A stretch of DNA of 64,000 nucleotides from Zygnema cylindricum (Eukaryota; Streptophyta; Zygnematophyceae; Zygnematales; Zygnemataceae). The notes under the pieces are model-generated. The model was given only the letters and a program-made list of their open reading frames with translations, was not told the DNA's origin and did not search any database. Every line of letters starts with the position of its first letter. The stretch's first letter is position 1. Of the stretch, positions 24,464-36,778 are shown in pieces. A program made the translations under genes and the position numbers. The stretch lies in the NCBI GenBank assembly GCA_037447655.1, contig JBBHKE010002130.1:1-64000 (forward strand). Direction: 5' to 3'.

Positions 24464-26200
24464 CATTTATCTGGCACTAACGGTTAGTGTTCTGTTTATT
24501 TTTTCAGCTATACCAGTCTATTCTAAAGAATATGGGACAACGAAATAAAGAGAAATTCCATTTTATTTCAGATAGTTGATGAAGTCCCGCAATAGATACT
24601 CCCCGCCATTATCTGATCTCAATGTTAAGATAGCAACCCCGTGAATTTTCTCGCTCTATACCGTGATTTCTTTGAAGTAAGAGAACATTTCACTCTTCTC
24701 TTTTATTAAGTAGATTTTTGTGAATCTAGAAATGTCATCTGTTAAGGTCATCATGAATCAAAATCCACCAGGTAATGATATCAGAGCCAGTCCCCATCCA
24801 TCAGACTAAATTAATTCTAACACTTTAGCTGCTCTATGGCTGCTTTTGGAAGGAAAATGAATTTTATGAATCTTTTCCGAGAGCACATCCATCACAAAAA
24901 TGTTCTCTTTGCTACTTATTTTTACATCTGTAATTACATCTTCTTTTAACATTCTATCAAGACATTTATAGTGGACATGACCAAGTCTTTTATGCCATAA
25001 GTCATTGTCAAACAGGACAGCCAAATACAAAACATCTTTTTAATTTTTATTGGCCTATACATCAGATTTGGACCTCTTGTTCCTACGAGTGCTACTCTAC
25101 CTTGTTTACTGACTATTTTCTTTCTATTTCTAACTAGCAGTTTGAAGCTTTTGCTTTCTACAAGCGAAATGGAAAAGAGATTTTTCTGGAAGTCGAGAAA
25201 TTAGAGAACATCGTTAAGTGTTTTTTGAACTTGTTTACCGTCGATGAGAAATTTGAGTGTTGCTGTGCCCTTAGCGTTAGAGAAGATAAATTTTCCGTCC
25301 GCATAATAAATTTTCTTCGGAGAAATTGGGTGAAAATTGTCAAAATATGCTATGTTCCAACACATTTGTTGAGACGCACCGGTGTCCATGATCTACCCAA
25401 AGTCCCTATCTTCTTCAGTTGTGTTGTTTAGTGCAAATAGTTCTTTGTCAGATGTTTCAGAAAAAGTGACGACTTCCTCCTTGTTTTTGTTCGTTTCAGA
25501 GGAAAAAGGTCACATTTTTGCAGGCTGTCAAAATTTTGGTTTTCTTATGAACCATCTATGTCGAAGTACACTTGTTTCAGACGCTTTTATATAATCTTGG
25601 CAGCTCTTGTATCCATGTTTTTTATCATTACAATAATAACACATCTAAGGTTTGCGAGGAAACTGATTTTGACAATTTTGAAGCTCATCTTTTTTTAAAG
25701 TTTGGGTGTTAAAAGCTTCTACCTGTCCAGTACCTTTAAGAGCTTCTTGAGTGGTCTCCTTGTCTAGAACATACTAAATTGCTATTGCTAGATTCTAATC
25801 AGTTTGTGGTAGTTTTTTCAAATTGTCAAAGGCTCTTTTATATTCACTAAGAAGCCCTCTCATTAACAACAAAGTTAGTAGATCATTAGGAAATGTACCA
25901 CCTGAACAAGAATTTTATACTATTAGTGTTCTCAAGCCGTAACAATACGCAGTCATGGTATAGTCGGTATACTTATACTCCTAAATTTTGCTAGCCGTAA
26001 TCATTTGGTACTGCACATTGGTGTGCATCATTTTTAGAGCATTCCATATTTTTGACGTTGTTTTCATATGAATATGCGCAATAGCAAGCTCGTTCGAAAT
26101 AAGTATTTTGATACTTTGAAGACATTGTAAATTTATCTTCTTCCAGTTGGTGTCTGATTCGTCCAGAGAGATATGGATTCTTGAGGGAGGGCCCGTAACC
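24464..26200 (-). pseudogene. Element E3 gag-protease-integrase remnant (minus strand)
   Basis: Minus-strand copia 5' half. Gag is at 26200-25700 (KVTGPPSRIHIS, then a degraded capsid). A zinc knuckle lies near 25650-25600 and protease at 25389-25158 (MDTGASQQMCWN). The pre-integrase block 25030-24806 has LWHKRLGHVHYKCLD. Integrase at 24790-24470 has LTDDISRFTKIYLIKEKSE, LRSDNGGEY and NGIAEKINRTL. The frame is broken repeatedly. It ends at the EM LTR (24463/24464) in the middle of the integrase. The rest of E3 is not seen; it would lie left of EM, where the CAT repeat now begins. Confidence 0.85.
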
Positions 26201-26360
26201 TTTTGTTCTATGACAAACGGTGCAGCACCAACTGTTGCTGAAGTAGTGGCCATCACACAATCTAAGATAGAAAGCATTGAAGATACCGACTTTGACCAAC
26301 TGCATAACGCAATCAATGTGGCAAAATGGCCCCAAACTATAATAGTGTATACTTTATCGC
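26201..26360 (-). repeat. Element E3 5' LTR fragment
   Basis: Abuts a GGTTACGGGCCCTCC-type PBS (26186-26200, minus strand) and encodes the gag start with ATSATVGAAPFVIEQ on the minus strand. The fragment is lost into satellite S2 after about 160 bp, so the U3 side is missing. Confidence 0.6.
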
Positions 26361-27868
26361 GTGTGCTAACAACTCACAAAGTTTCAACCAAAATGTCAAA
26401 TTAACCCAAAAAGTGTAGCCTACAAAATATCCCTTAAAATGCGGATATGTGTTCATTCAAACCTCATAATAATTAACGAAAAAGGTTTATTGTTAACACA
26501 CCCAAAGATAGTTGATATAAACCCTAAACCATGTTACTTTCACAAATTTAAGTTAGCGCTACCAAATATATTTGTAACAAACAACGTTTGTTGTTCCCGC
26601 TCACAAAAACATGTAAAATAAACTCTGAACCATGTTTGTAACACAACTTTGTGTTTGCTCTAAAAACAATATTGGCAACAAACACTTTATATTGTTAGCG
26701 CTCACAAAAATAGTTCAAATAAATTCTCAACCATGTTTACAAACTCAAATTTGTGTAAGCACAAACAATACATTCTTGTAACGGACAACGGTTATTATTA
26801 CGCTCACAAAGACAGTAAAAGGAAACTCTAAAATATGTTAGTAACACAAATTTGTGTTTGCGTTAACAACAAAAATATTAACGAACAAAGTTTATTATTA
26901 ACGCGCACAAACAGTGTCAAAAAACACTTTAAACTAGGTTTCTATCAAAAATTTGAGTTTGCGCTAACAAATATTTTTATAACAAATAACGTTTATTTTT
27001 TGGGAACACAAAAAGTGGTAAAATAAACTCCGAACCATGTTTAAAATAAAAAAAAATGTTTGCTCTAACAACAACACTTTGTATTTTTTGCTCAAAAAAA
27101 GAGGTAATGTTAACTTTGAACCATGTTTGTAACACAACTTTCTGTTTGCGCTAACAACAATATTGGCAACAAACACTTTATATTGTTAGCGCTCACAAAA
27201 ATAGTTCATATAACCTAACAACCATGTTTATAACTCAAATTTTTGTTTGCGCTAACAATAAATTCTTGTAACAATCAACGTTTACTATTACGTTCACTAA
27301 AAACAGTAGAAAAAAACAATCAACTACATTTGCTACACAAATTTGTGTTTTTTTTAACAACAAGAATATTAACGAACAAAGTTTATTATTAACGCATACA
27401 AAGAGATTAAATAAAACCTTAAACCATGTTTCTATGACAAATTTGAGTTTGCGATAATAAAGATATTTGTAACAAACAATGTTTATGGTCCGGGCTCTCA
27501 AAAAAAGGTAAAATAAACTCCAACTATGTTTAAAAAACAACTTTATGTTTGCCCTAACAACAATATTGGTAACAAACACATTATATTGTTAGAGCTCACA
27601 AATAAAGTTGAAATAAACTCTCAACCATGTTTATATGTTTATAACTTAGATTTGTGTTTGCGTTATCAGTGAATTTTTGTAATTAACAACGTTTATTATT
27701 ACACTCACAAAATCGGTAAAAATAAAACATAAACTACATTTGCAACACAAAATTGTGTTTGCGTTAACATCAAATATGTTAACGTAGAAAGTTTATTGTT
27801 AAAGCACATTGAGAGAGTTAAAAAAAACACTAAACAATATTCTAATCGAAAATTTGAGTTTGGGTTAA
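26361..27868. repeat. Satellite S2, about 100-bp monomers with higher-order periodicity
   Basis: Monomers of about 100 bp with blocks ACCATGTTT, AACACAAATTTGTGTTTGCG, CTAACAACA and GTTTATTATTACGCTCACAAA. The segment beginning ATTGGCAACAAACACTTTAT recurs at 26671, 27162 and (diverged) 27565, spacings of 491 and 403 bp, so the higher-order unit is four to five monomers. It grades directly into S1 and shares the GCGCTAAC word. The open frames are shadows with no domain. Confidence 0.8.
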
Positions 27869-30732
27869 CAAAGATATCGCTAACATTTTGTGTAATTTAG
27901 ATAACAATTCTTGTTAGCGCTAACAATTTTTGTAAGTTACGTAACAATTGTTGTTAACGCTAACAGTTTGTGTAAGTAAGGTTACTTTTCTTGTTAGTGC
28001 TAACTGTTTCTGTAATTTAGGAAACAATTCCTGTTAGCGCAAACAGTGTGTGTAGTTAAGATAACAATTCTTGTTAGCGCTAACAGTTTGTGTAAGTAAG
28101 ATAACAATTCTAGTTAGCGCTAACAATTTGTGTAATTTAGATAACATTTCCTGTTAGCGCTAAAATTTTGTGTAAGTTAGGTAACAATTCCTCTTAGCGC
28201 TAATAGTTTGTGTAAGTTATGTAAAACATCCTGTTATCGCTAACAGTTTCTGTAATTTAGGTTACAATTCTTGTTAGCGCTAACAATTTGTGTAGTTTAG
28301 ATATCAATTCCTCTTAGCCCTAACAATTTGTGTAATTTAGGTTCTAACTTATGTTAGCACTAACAGTTTGTGTAATTTAGGTAACAACTCCTGTTAGCGC
28401 AACAGTTTGTGTAGTTTAGATATCAATTCCTCTTAGCGCTAACAGTTTGTGTAGTTTAGATAACAATTCTTGTTGGCGCAAACAGTGTGTGTAAGTTAGG
28501 TAACAATTCCTGTTAGCGGTAACAGTTTGTGAAAGTAAGGTTACTATTCTTGTTAGCGCTAACTGTTTGTGTAATTTAGGTTTTTTAATTTCTGTTAGCG
28601 CTAACACTTTCTGTAATTTAGGTTACAATCCTTGTTAGCGCAAACAGTTTGTGTAGTTTAGATACCAATTCTTGTTATCGCTAACAGTTTTTGTAAGTGA
28701 GGGAAAATTATTATTAGCTCTAACAGTTTGTGTAACTTAAGTAACAATTCCTGTTAGCGCTAACAGTTTCTATAAGTCAGGTAACAATTCGTGTTAGCGC
28801 TAACAATTTCTGCAAGTTAGGTTTCAATTCGTCTAAGCGCTAACAGTTAGTGTAAGTTAGGTAACTATTCGTGTAAGCGCTAACAGTTTGTATAAGTTAG
28901 GTTTCAATTCTTGTTAGCGCTTATAGTTTTTGTAAGTTAGGTGACAATTCCTGTTAGCGCTAACAGTTTGTTTAATTTAGATAACACTTTTTGTTAGCGC
29001 TAACATCTTTTATAAGTTAGGTTACAATTATTGTTAGCGCAATGAGTTTTTATAATTTAGGTAACAATTCTTGTTAGCGCTAACAGTTTGTGTAAGTTAG
29101 GTAAAAATTCTTGTTAGCGCTAAAAGTTTGTGTATGCTAGGACAAAATTCCTGTTAGCGCTAACCGTTTGTGTAATTTAGATAACAATTCTTGTTAGTGC
29201 TAACAGTTTTTTGTAAGTAATGTAACAATTCATTTTAGCGCTAACAATTTGTGTAATTTAGGTTCTAATTATTGTTAGCGCTATTATTTTCCGTAATATA
29301 GGTAACAGTTCCTGTGTCTAAAACAGTTTGAGTAATTTAGAAAAACAAATCTTGTTAGTGCTAACAGTTTTTGTAAGTAAGGTAACAATTTCTTTTAGCG
29401 CTAACATTTTGTGTAAATTAGGTTACAATTCTAGTTAGCGCTAAACTTTGTGTAATATAGGTAACAATTTCTGTTGGCGCTAATAGTTTGTGTAAATAAG
29501 GTAACAATTCCTACGATTCCTATTAGCGCTAACAGTTTGTGTAAGCTAGGTAACAATTCTTGTTAGCGATAACTGTTTGGGTAATTTAGATAACAATTCT
29601 TGTTAGTGCTAAATGTTTTTGTAAGTTAGGTAACAATTCCTTTTAGCGCTAACATTTTGTGTAAATTAGGTTACAATTCTAGTTAGCGCTAACACTTTGT
29701 GTAATTTAGATAACAATTCCTGTTAGTGCTAACAGTTTTTGTAAGTTAGGTAACAAATCTTTTTAGCGCTAATAGTTTGTGTAATTTAGGTTCTAATTAT
29801 TGTTAGCGCTAACAGTTTCTGTAATATAGGTAACAGTTCCTGTTAGCGCTAACAATTTGTGCAAGTTAGGTTTCAATTCCTGTTAGCGCTAACAATTTGT
29901 GCAAGTTAGGTTTCAATTCTTGTTAGCGCTAACAGTTTGTGTAAGTTAGGTGAGAAAACCTGTTAGCGCTAACAATTTGTGTAAGTTAGGTTTAATTTAT
30001 TGTTAGCGCTAACAGTTTGTGTAAGTTAAGTTACAATTCTTGTTACGGCTAACAGTTTGTTTAATTTAGATAACACTTTTTGTTAGCGCTAACATCTTTT
30101 GTAAGTTTGTTTACAATTCTTGTTGGGGCTAACAATTTGTGTAAGTTAGGTTAAAATTCTTGTTAGCGCTAACAGTTTGTGTAAGTTAGGTAACATTTCC
30201 TCTTAGCGCTAATTGTTTGTGTAGTTTAGATAACAATTCTTGTTTGCGCTAACAGTTCTTGTAAGTTAGGTAAATTCCTGTTAGCGCTAACAGTTTGTGT
30301 AAGTTAGGTTACAAATATTGTTATTGCAAAGAGTTCGTATAATTTAGGTAACAATTCCTGATAGCGCTAACAGTTTGTGTAAGTTAGGTAACAATATTTG
30401 TTAGTGCTAACAATTTGTGTATGCTAGGTAACAATTCTTGTTAGCGCTAACAGTTTGACTATGCTATGTAACAATTCTTGTTACCGCTAACAGTTTGTGT
30501 AGTTTAGACAAGAATTCTTGTTAGCGCTAATAGTTTTTGTAATTTAGGTAACAATTTTTGTTAGCACTAACATTTTGTGTATATTGGGTTACAACTCTAG
30601 TTAGCGCTAACACTTTGTGTAATTTAGGTAACAATTCCTGTTAGGGCTAACAGTTTCTGTAATGTAGGTAACAATTCCTGTTAGCGCTAACAGTTTGTGT
30701 AAGTTAGGTAACAATTCCTACAATTCCTGTTT
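27869..30732 (+). repeat. Satellite S1, 40-bp monomer with TGTTAGCGCTAACA palindrome
   Basis: About 70 tandem monomers of 40 bp. Each has the 14-bp palindrome TGTTAGCGCTAACA followed by GTTTGTGTAAGTTAGG and TAACAATTC or close variants. The orientation with GTGTAAGTTAGG is defined here as plus. The palindrome is better conserved than the spacer. The array ends at the truncated 5' LTR of E2. Confidence 0.92.
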
Positions 30733-31288
30733 GGAGATGAAAGAATTCGCGAATGGTGGATGGAGTCCGCCGTTATTTTTTGGAAGAAGAATATTCACTG
30801 CACCGTCATTTCAGCGGGCGAATTTTGACCGCGTACTATTTCAATTTAGCGGTTGTTAGTTTAGGTTTGATGTAAATATTGTGTACGGTTGACGGCCGGT
30901 TTTTGTTTGATTAGGTTTAGTGTACCTGTCAACCCACAGTGTAGATCAGCTACAGGGTCACTTGTATTTATAGGACTTAGAATATTTTGGAGTTTGGAAT
31001 TTTGTGTATGAAAACCTGCAAAGCAGTTTCTTGTGTGTCTTTGAATTAGAGGATCATTGTAATCTTTGGGCAAAACCTTGTGAAATTGTGCATGTGATTT
31101 CTTTGTTGTATCATTTACATTGTGGCAGATTTGCACACTTAGGGTGTGTCTGGTTTGCTTTGGGCTTCATTGTGAAGTTGGTTTTTTGTAGATATTTCGT
31201 GAGAGTTTCCTCTATGTGTATTGATTATTATGGCAACTGCTAGTGCTTCTTTTTCTTCTTCCGGGGTACCAATTGCCTCAAGAGAACA
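30733..31288 (+). repeat. E2 5' LTR, truncated at its start by S1
   Basis: Aligns with 35690-36245 (555 bp each), including GATGAAAGAA, GGAGTCCGCC and TAGGACTTAGAATATTTTGG at 30971. It ends AGAGAACA before a degenerate PBS (GGTAACGGACCCACC). The gag start ATGGCAACTGC is at 31230 inside the LTR. Confidence 0.85.
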
Positions 31289-32486
31289 GGTAACGGACCC
31301 ACCCTCACAGATCCCGGTGTTCAATGGGCAAAATTATTTGTATTGGACGGATTTAACTAAGCCTTATCTTAAGCAAGTGAAACTATATGATGTGGTTTTT
31401 GGTGTTCTTCCGGATACGGATCCGGATTTTGATAAGAAAAATGAGGATGCTTTCCATGTTCTAGAATTACTCTTGTCAGAAGATTTGAGCATGACACATA
31501 TCAATATCTCTACGGCATCTGAAATATGGAAGGCTTTGAAAGAATATGAAGTACTAGCTAGTGAGCAGAATGAGGTTATAACTGCTGTAAAGATTTGGGA
31601 TTAGAAGTATACTGGGGGGATATGAACTCATGTTGTAACGGCTTGAACTTTGGCGGAAAATGCATGTTCCGGGGGGAATTTTCCTCTCTATCATCAAGCT
31701 ATGATTCTAATGAGAGGGCTTCCTACTGAATTTAAAGGAGTCGCGAAACAGTTAAAGAGGTTAGAGAAGAGTAAATGGAATATAGCTGTAGCTCAAGCTT
31801 ATATCTTAGAGGAAGAGGCCACTCTGATAGCATTAAATGGTGGACACTGTACGGTAGCTTACAATGCTCAGACATATAAGCCGGCTAGATTTTCCGGAAA
31901 TAAGAACTTTACCCCTAATCCGAATTTTAGGCAACATGATAGGTGTGTCCATTGCATTGGTCAATGTCATGATTTTTGGCTGTGTCCGGCATTTATAAAA
32001 GCGTGTGAAACACGAATTTATCGTGCGGGGTGGAAGGTGCGGTCGGAGGGATCACCATCCAAAGTGGCGGCATCAAAACTGCTGGTTAAAAATGCGGCGT
32101 TCTTTGCAACCGATGAGACACCACAAGACGAACCAGTGGAGGAAAAAGACAACGTGGTCAGATTTCCGCAATTGGATGACGATGAGTCCTTTGCACTTGC
32201 AAAGGATCTCATGGAGGGACCTCAAGAAAACGGGTGGATTATGGACTCTGGATGCTCTCCCCACATGTGTGGCAACCGGGCTTACTTCAAAACCCTCACT
32301 CGTATTCCCACTCGTCAGATTTATTATGCGGATGACAACGCCCTAGAGGCTACGACAAAGGGAAGCGTGGAGTTAGCTTGTGACATCAATGGTCAGGTTG
32401 TAAAAAGGACCTTGCATTATGTTCATTATATTCCAAAGTTTAAGAAAATTTTGTTTTCCACTTCGGTGGCTGAAATGAAAGGTTGA
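31230..32486 (+). pseudogene. gag: E2 Gag and protease (stops near 31602-31650)
   Basis: Capsid part 31230-31604 (REQVTDPPSQIPVFNGQNYL, EIWKALKEYEVL) ends in a TAG after KIWD. Two more stops follow before the frame resumes at 31650 (GGNFPLYHQAMILMRGLP). A zinc knuckle of form CX2CX4HX4C (CVHCIGQCHDFWLC) lies near 31950-31990. The aspartic protease motif WIMDSGCSPHMC is at about 32235-32270 and the frame ends at 32484. Gag and protease share one frame, as is usual in copia. DSG instead of DTG is tolerated in some proteases. Confidence 0.85.
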
Positions 32487-32587
32487 AATTTTACAAAAGA
32501 ATGGGAAAAAGCTAGTAAGCAAAGATGGAAGATTAGCCTTGGTAGGAACTAGAGGCCCAAACTTGTTGAACCGGATGGACTTGGCTA

Positions 32588-33673
32588 ATGAAATTGACTT
32601 TTCGTACTCTAGTGTTTTTTCCGGAAAATGTTTTGGGGCATAAGAGGCTCGGTCATGTTCATCATGAGAGACTTAATAAAATGGTAAAACAAAAAATGAT
32701 AGATGGTGTTAATTTAGGCCAAAAAGACTCTAATGTATGTGATGGGTGTGCTCTAGGAAAGCTTCATAAGTTACCCCTACCTCAGGCCGCGGATAACCGG
32801 GCTACGGATTTGCTGCAAATTATTCCTTCGGATGTGTGGGGAACGTCAAAAGTCTCTTCCATCAGTGGTAGCCGGTTTTTGGTCACTTTTACGGATGATT
32901 TCTCCTGGTACAGCAAGGTTTACTATATAAAGGAGAAGAGTGAGGTGTTCACTCAATTCAAGCACTTTCGGGTTTGGGCGGAAAAGCTTCATGGGAAACC
33001 GATCCTCTCCCTTCGGTCTCACAACGGAGGTGAATATATTTCTCATGTATTTTCGGACTATTTAAAAGGAAACGGCATTTCTCGGCAGTATATAGTTCCC
33101 TATACTTTCGAGCAAAACGGAGTATTAGAAAGACTCAACCGAACTTTAACGGAAAGTGCAAAATCTATGATGTTAGATGGAGGGATAGATTTCAAGTTTT
33201 GGGGTGAGGCTTTCTCTTGTGCTTCATATATAAGAAATAAAATAGCAACTAGAGCCGTAAAAGGAAAAACACCATATGAAGTGTGGACCGGAAGAAAGCC
33301 TAATGTTTGTCAGTTCCGGTTTTTTGGGAGCAAATGTTTTATTTTGGATAATCTCCCTATTTCTAAGCTTAGTCTGAAATCGGTTCTCGAGATTTTTATA
33401 GGATATGATGATGAGTCCGTAGGCTATAGAGTATACAATACGGATAGAAAAACTCTTCAAGTTGCTAGAAATATTCGGGTTAAGGAAGAAAGGCAATCGG
33501 TTGATGTGTTTGGCATGACAGATTTAGAGAAAAATGCCAAAAATCAAGAATATGTTATTTTTGAGAGTGTTCATTTTACATCTTCCACCACCTTTTCCTC
33601 ATCTATCGTTGGTGGAACATCTCCTATTCCTACTCCAGACACTCCGGCTGCTCCACTTGTCAAGAATACTTGA
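32588..33673 (+). pseudogene. pol: E2 integrase, catalytic Asp changed
   Basis: A 361-codon open frame. The zinc-binding HHCC block (LGHKRLGHVHHERL, CDGCALGKLHKLP) is followed by the rve core with PSDVWG, FTDDFS, RSHNGGEY and GVLERLNRTL. The second catalytic Asp (RSDNGGE in E1) is His here, so strand transfer should be dead although the frame is open. The C-terminal part includes KGKTPYEVWTGRKP and GYDDESVGYRVY. After about 33665 comes a CCTCCTCCT low-complexity stretch replacing a linker, and the frame ends in TGA. Confidence 0.85.
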
Positions 33674-33849
33674 CCTCCTCCGCCTCCTCCCCTTCCACCT
33701 CCTCCTCCTCCTCCTCCTCGGCGGCCACGTACGGATCCGACAGTTCCAGCCTCAGATTTTCCAGGGGGAACAAGGCAAAGCAATAGGCTGCGAGGTGAAC
33801 GGGTGGAACATGCTCAATTTTTTGCCAGCACAATACAACCGGCTACAAT

Positions 33850-35411
33850 AGAGGAGGCTTTTTGAGCTCCAAAAAAAGATCAATGGATCTTCGCGGCGAA
33901 CGATGAAATGTGATCGATAATGGAGGCTCACACTTGGGAGCTTGTGGAACTTCCGCCGGACCGAAAGGCAATCGGTTGTGAGTGGGTCTTGAAAGTTAAT
34001 TTAAATTCGGATAATTCCATTGAAAGATACAAGGCTAGGCTTTTTGCAAAGGGTTATAGTTAGAAGGAGGGAATTGACTATGAAAAGACTTTCTCTCCGG
34101 TCGTCCGGTTTCCAACTGTTATAATTTTGTTATCTCTAGCGGCCATTGAAGATATGGAATTACATCAAATGGTCGTTAGAACCGCTTACTTGCATGGAGA
34201 CTTAGAAGAAGTGATTTATATGAAGCAGCCTGAAATGTATGCAGAGATCGAAAAAGAAATCAGGTTTGTAAGTTGTTGAAATCCTTGTACGGCCTGAAGC
34301 AGGCTCCTCGTCAGTGGAATCTAAAACAAGATGAGTTTCTAACCGGTCTTGGCTTTGTAAGGATTAGTTCAGATCACTCAGTCTATGTTATAGAAGGGGA
34401 AGATGGGATTATTTACATTGCAGTATATCTAGATGATTTGCTGCTACTAAGTAAGTCATTGGATGAGATTAATAAAATTAAAGCAACCTTGAATTAAAGA
34501 TTTGAGATGAAGGATTTAGGTGATGCAAAGTATATTATTGGAATTCAAGTAGAAAGGGATAGAGATAGGAGATTAATCAATCTAACACAGCGGGAAGCAA
34601 TAGGGAATGTGCTTGAAAGATTGAGCATGGCAGAGGCAAAGGGAAGTGCCACTCCCCTGGAATTTAAGTAGAAAGTGGAAAGAATGGAGACCGATAGAGG
34701 TGTCATTTTTGACGACACTTTGGAGTCAAGGGAAGCAAATTTTATGGCCACCATTCCATACCGGCAGATTGTCGGCAGCCTAATCTACTTCATGAATTGC
34801 ACGAGGCCGGACATTGCGGCAGCAGTTGGTGCCTTGAGCCAGAGTTTGCAAAATCATAGGAAAACAGATTGGGAGGCAGCAAAGAGGGTTCTTTGGTACC
34901 TTGCAGGGACAGAAAACCTTCGACTTGCTCTTGGTGGAGACGAAGTAAAAACTCAGACTTGGAGCAATGCTAGTTACGGAGATATGCCAAGCCGCCGTTC
35001 CACCACCGGATTTATATTGAAAATTGGAAGTGGAACATGTCGTTGAGCAGCAAGCTTCAAAATGTAACGTCTCACTCTACAATAAAGGCTGAATATATGG
35101 CGGCAAGCTCAGCTGTCAAGGAGTTATTGTGGGTAAAGTCTCTCCTTCAAAAACTTCATTTTATGCAATTCCGACCTTAAATAGTGTGGTGTGATAACCA
35201 GGCTGCTATTGCGATTGCATCTAACCCAAGTCATCATTTCAAAAACAAACACATTGATATGAAGTTGCATTTTGTGAGAGAGAAGGTGATGAACAAAATT
35301 TTGAAACTCAGTTACTTGCCGGATGAGATGATGGTAGCCGATATGATGACTAATGCTTTACCATTACCTAAATTGAAGTTTTGTAGACAGGGATGTGGAC
35401 TTAGTGGCTGA
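33850..35411 (+). pseudogene. pol: E2 reverse transcriptase and RNase H (broken)
   Basis: RT starts near 33920 (SIMEAHTWELVELPPDRKAIG). It has stops at about 34062 and before 34270, then LYGLKQAPRQWNLKQDEFLTG and YLDDLLLLSK. The first catalytic Asp motif HQMDVKTAF reads HQMVVRTAY, so polymerase activity is lost. RNase H 34675-35046 has WSNASYGDMPSRRS (Asp changed to Asn). A TGA then interrupts it, and it resumes at 35184-35411 with WCDNQAAIAIASNPSHHF and ADMMTNALPLPKLKF. Confidence 0.85.
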
Positions 35412-35434
35412 GAGAGTCTAAAGGTTTAGGGGAA

Positions 35435-36245
35435 TGTTGTTTTTGGAAACCTTTAGTCCTCTCTATATCTTGTGTGTGAGAAATAGATTTCAAACTTAGT
35501 CGTTTTGTGTGCAGGCTGATTTATCGTAGAAAGTTTTTTAGTGTGGTATGCAAGTCCGAAGGGAGTACACGGGCTGGATACACTCCAGGCACACGTGTTT
35601 GTCTGTGGGGAAGTCAAAATTGTGTGTTTCGGATGATAGAAAGTATAGTCTCGTTTGGGGACCTGGTTTACACGTGGAGGTTCATCTTCGGCGATGAAAG
35701 AATGCACAAACGGCGGACGGAGTCCGCCATCATTTTTTGGAAGAAGAATATTGACTGCACCGTCATTTCAGGGGTAGAACTTTGACCGCGTACTATTTCA
35801 ATTTAGCGGTTTATTAGTTTAGGTTTGTTTTAAATATTGTGTACGATTGACGGCGGGTTTTTGTTTGATTAGGTTTAGTGTACTGGTCAACCAACGGTGT
35901 AGATCAGCTGCAGGTTTACTTGTATATAAAGGAATTAGAATATTTTGGAGTTTTGAATTCTTTGTATGGAAAACTGCAAAGCAATTTTTAGGTGTCTTTG
36001 AATTACAAGATCAATGTGATATTAAAGCAAAACCTTGTGAAATTTTGCATGTGATTTCTTTGTTGTATAATTTACATTGTGGCAAATTTGCAAAACTAGG
36101 GAGTGTCTGGTTTGCTAGGGGCTTGATTGTGAAGTTGGTCTTTTGTGGGTTTTTTGTGAGAGTTTCCTCTTTGTATATTGATTATTATGGCAACTGCCGG
36201 TGCTTGTGCTTCTTCTTCTTCCGAGGCACGAGTTACCTTAGGACA
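35435..36245 (+). repeat. E2 3' LTR
   Basis: 811 bp, TGTTGTTTTTGG to TTAGGACA, after an AAAGGTTTAGGGGAA purine tract. It contains a TATATAAAGGAATTAGAATATTTTGG segment (TATA-like, 35923-35948) and the LTR-encoded gag start ATGGCAACTGCC at 36187. Satellite S1 follows within about 10 bp. Confidence 0.88.
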
Positions 36246-36778
36246 ATATCGATAACAATTCTAGATAGCGCTAACAGTTTGTGTAAGTTAGGTTACATTT
36301 TATGTAAGCGCTAACAATTTGTGTCGTTTAGATAACAATTGCTGTTAGCGCTAAAAGTTTCTGTAAGTTAGGTAACAATTCTTGTTAGCGCTAACAGTTT
36401 TTGTAAGTTAGGTAACAATTCATGTTAGCGTTAACAGTTTGTGTAGTTTAGATATAAAATTCTTGTTAGCACTAATAGTTTTTGTAAGTTAGGTGACAAT
36501 TCTTGTTAGCGCTAACAGTTTGTGTAAGTTAGGTAACAATTATTGTAAAAGCTAATAGTTTGTGCAAATTAGGTTATAATTCTTGTTAGCGCTAACATTT
36601 TTTGTAAGTTAGGTAACAGTTCCTGTTAGAGCTAACAATTTGTGTAAGTTAGGTTACAATTCCTTTTAACGCTAACAGTTTGTGTAATAAAGGTAACAAT
36701 TCATGTTAGCGCTAACTTTTTGTGTAGTTTCGATAACAATTCTTGTCAGCGCTAACAGTTTGTGTAGTTTGTTGTTCA
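36246..36778 (+). repeat. Satellite S1 array, plus orientation
   Basis: About 13 monomers of the 40-bp unit with the TTAGCGCTAA core, same orientation as 27.9-30.7 kb. This is the continuation of that array if E2 is removed. Confidence 0.9.

Larger units (their letters stand above)
30733..36245 (+). mobile_element. Copia element E2, 5' LTR truncated
   Basis: Partial 5' LTR 30733-31288, internal region 31289-35434, 3' LTR 35435-36245. Both ends abut satellite S1. The 5' LTR lacks its first 250-odd bases relative to the 3' LTR, so no target duplication can be checked. All coding domains are present but several are inactivated. Confidence 0.9.

Noticed and set aside
26439-28607. Small frames in S2/S1 satellites (Leu/Phe/Asn-rich)
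   Set aside because: Repeat-derived; they recur with the monomer and have no independent coding signal.
27869-30732. Regular 40-bp spacing with a conserved core resembles a CRISPR array
   Set aside because: The spacers are not unique, the core is a short palindrome, there are no cas genes, and the setting is a eukaryotic retrotransposon-rich genome. It is a satellite.
33571-33783. Gly/Arg-rich minus-strand frame
   Set aside because: Produced by the CCTCCT low-complexity linker of the E2 integrase on the plus strand.
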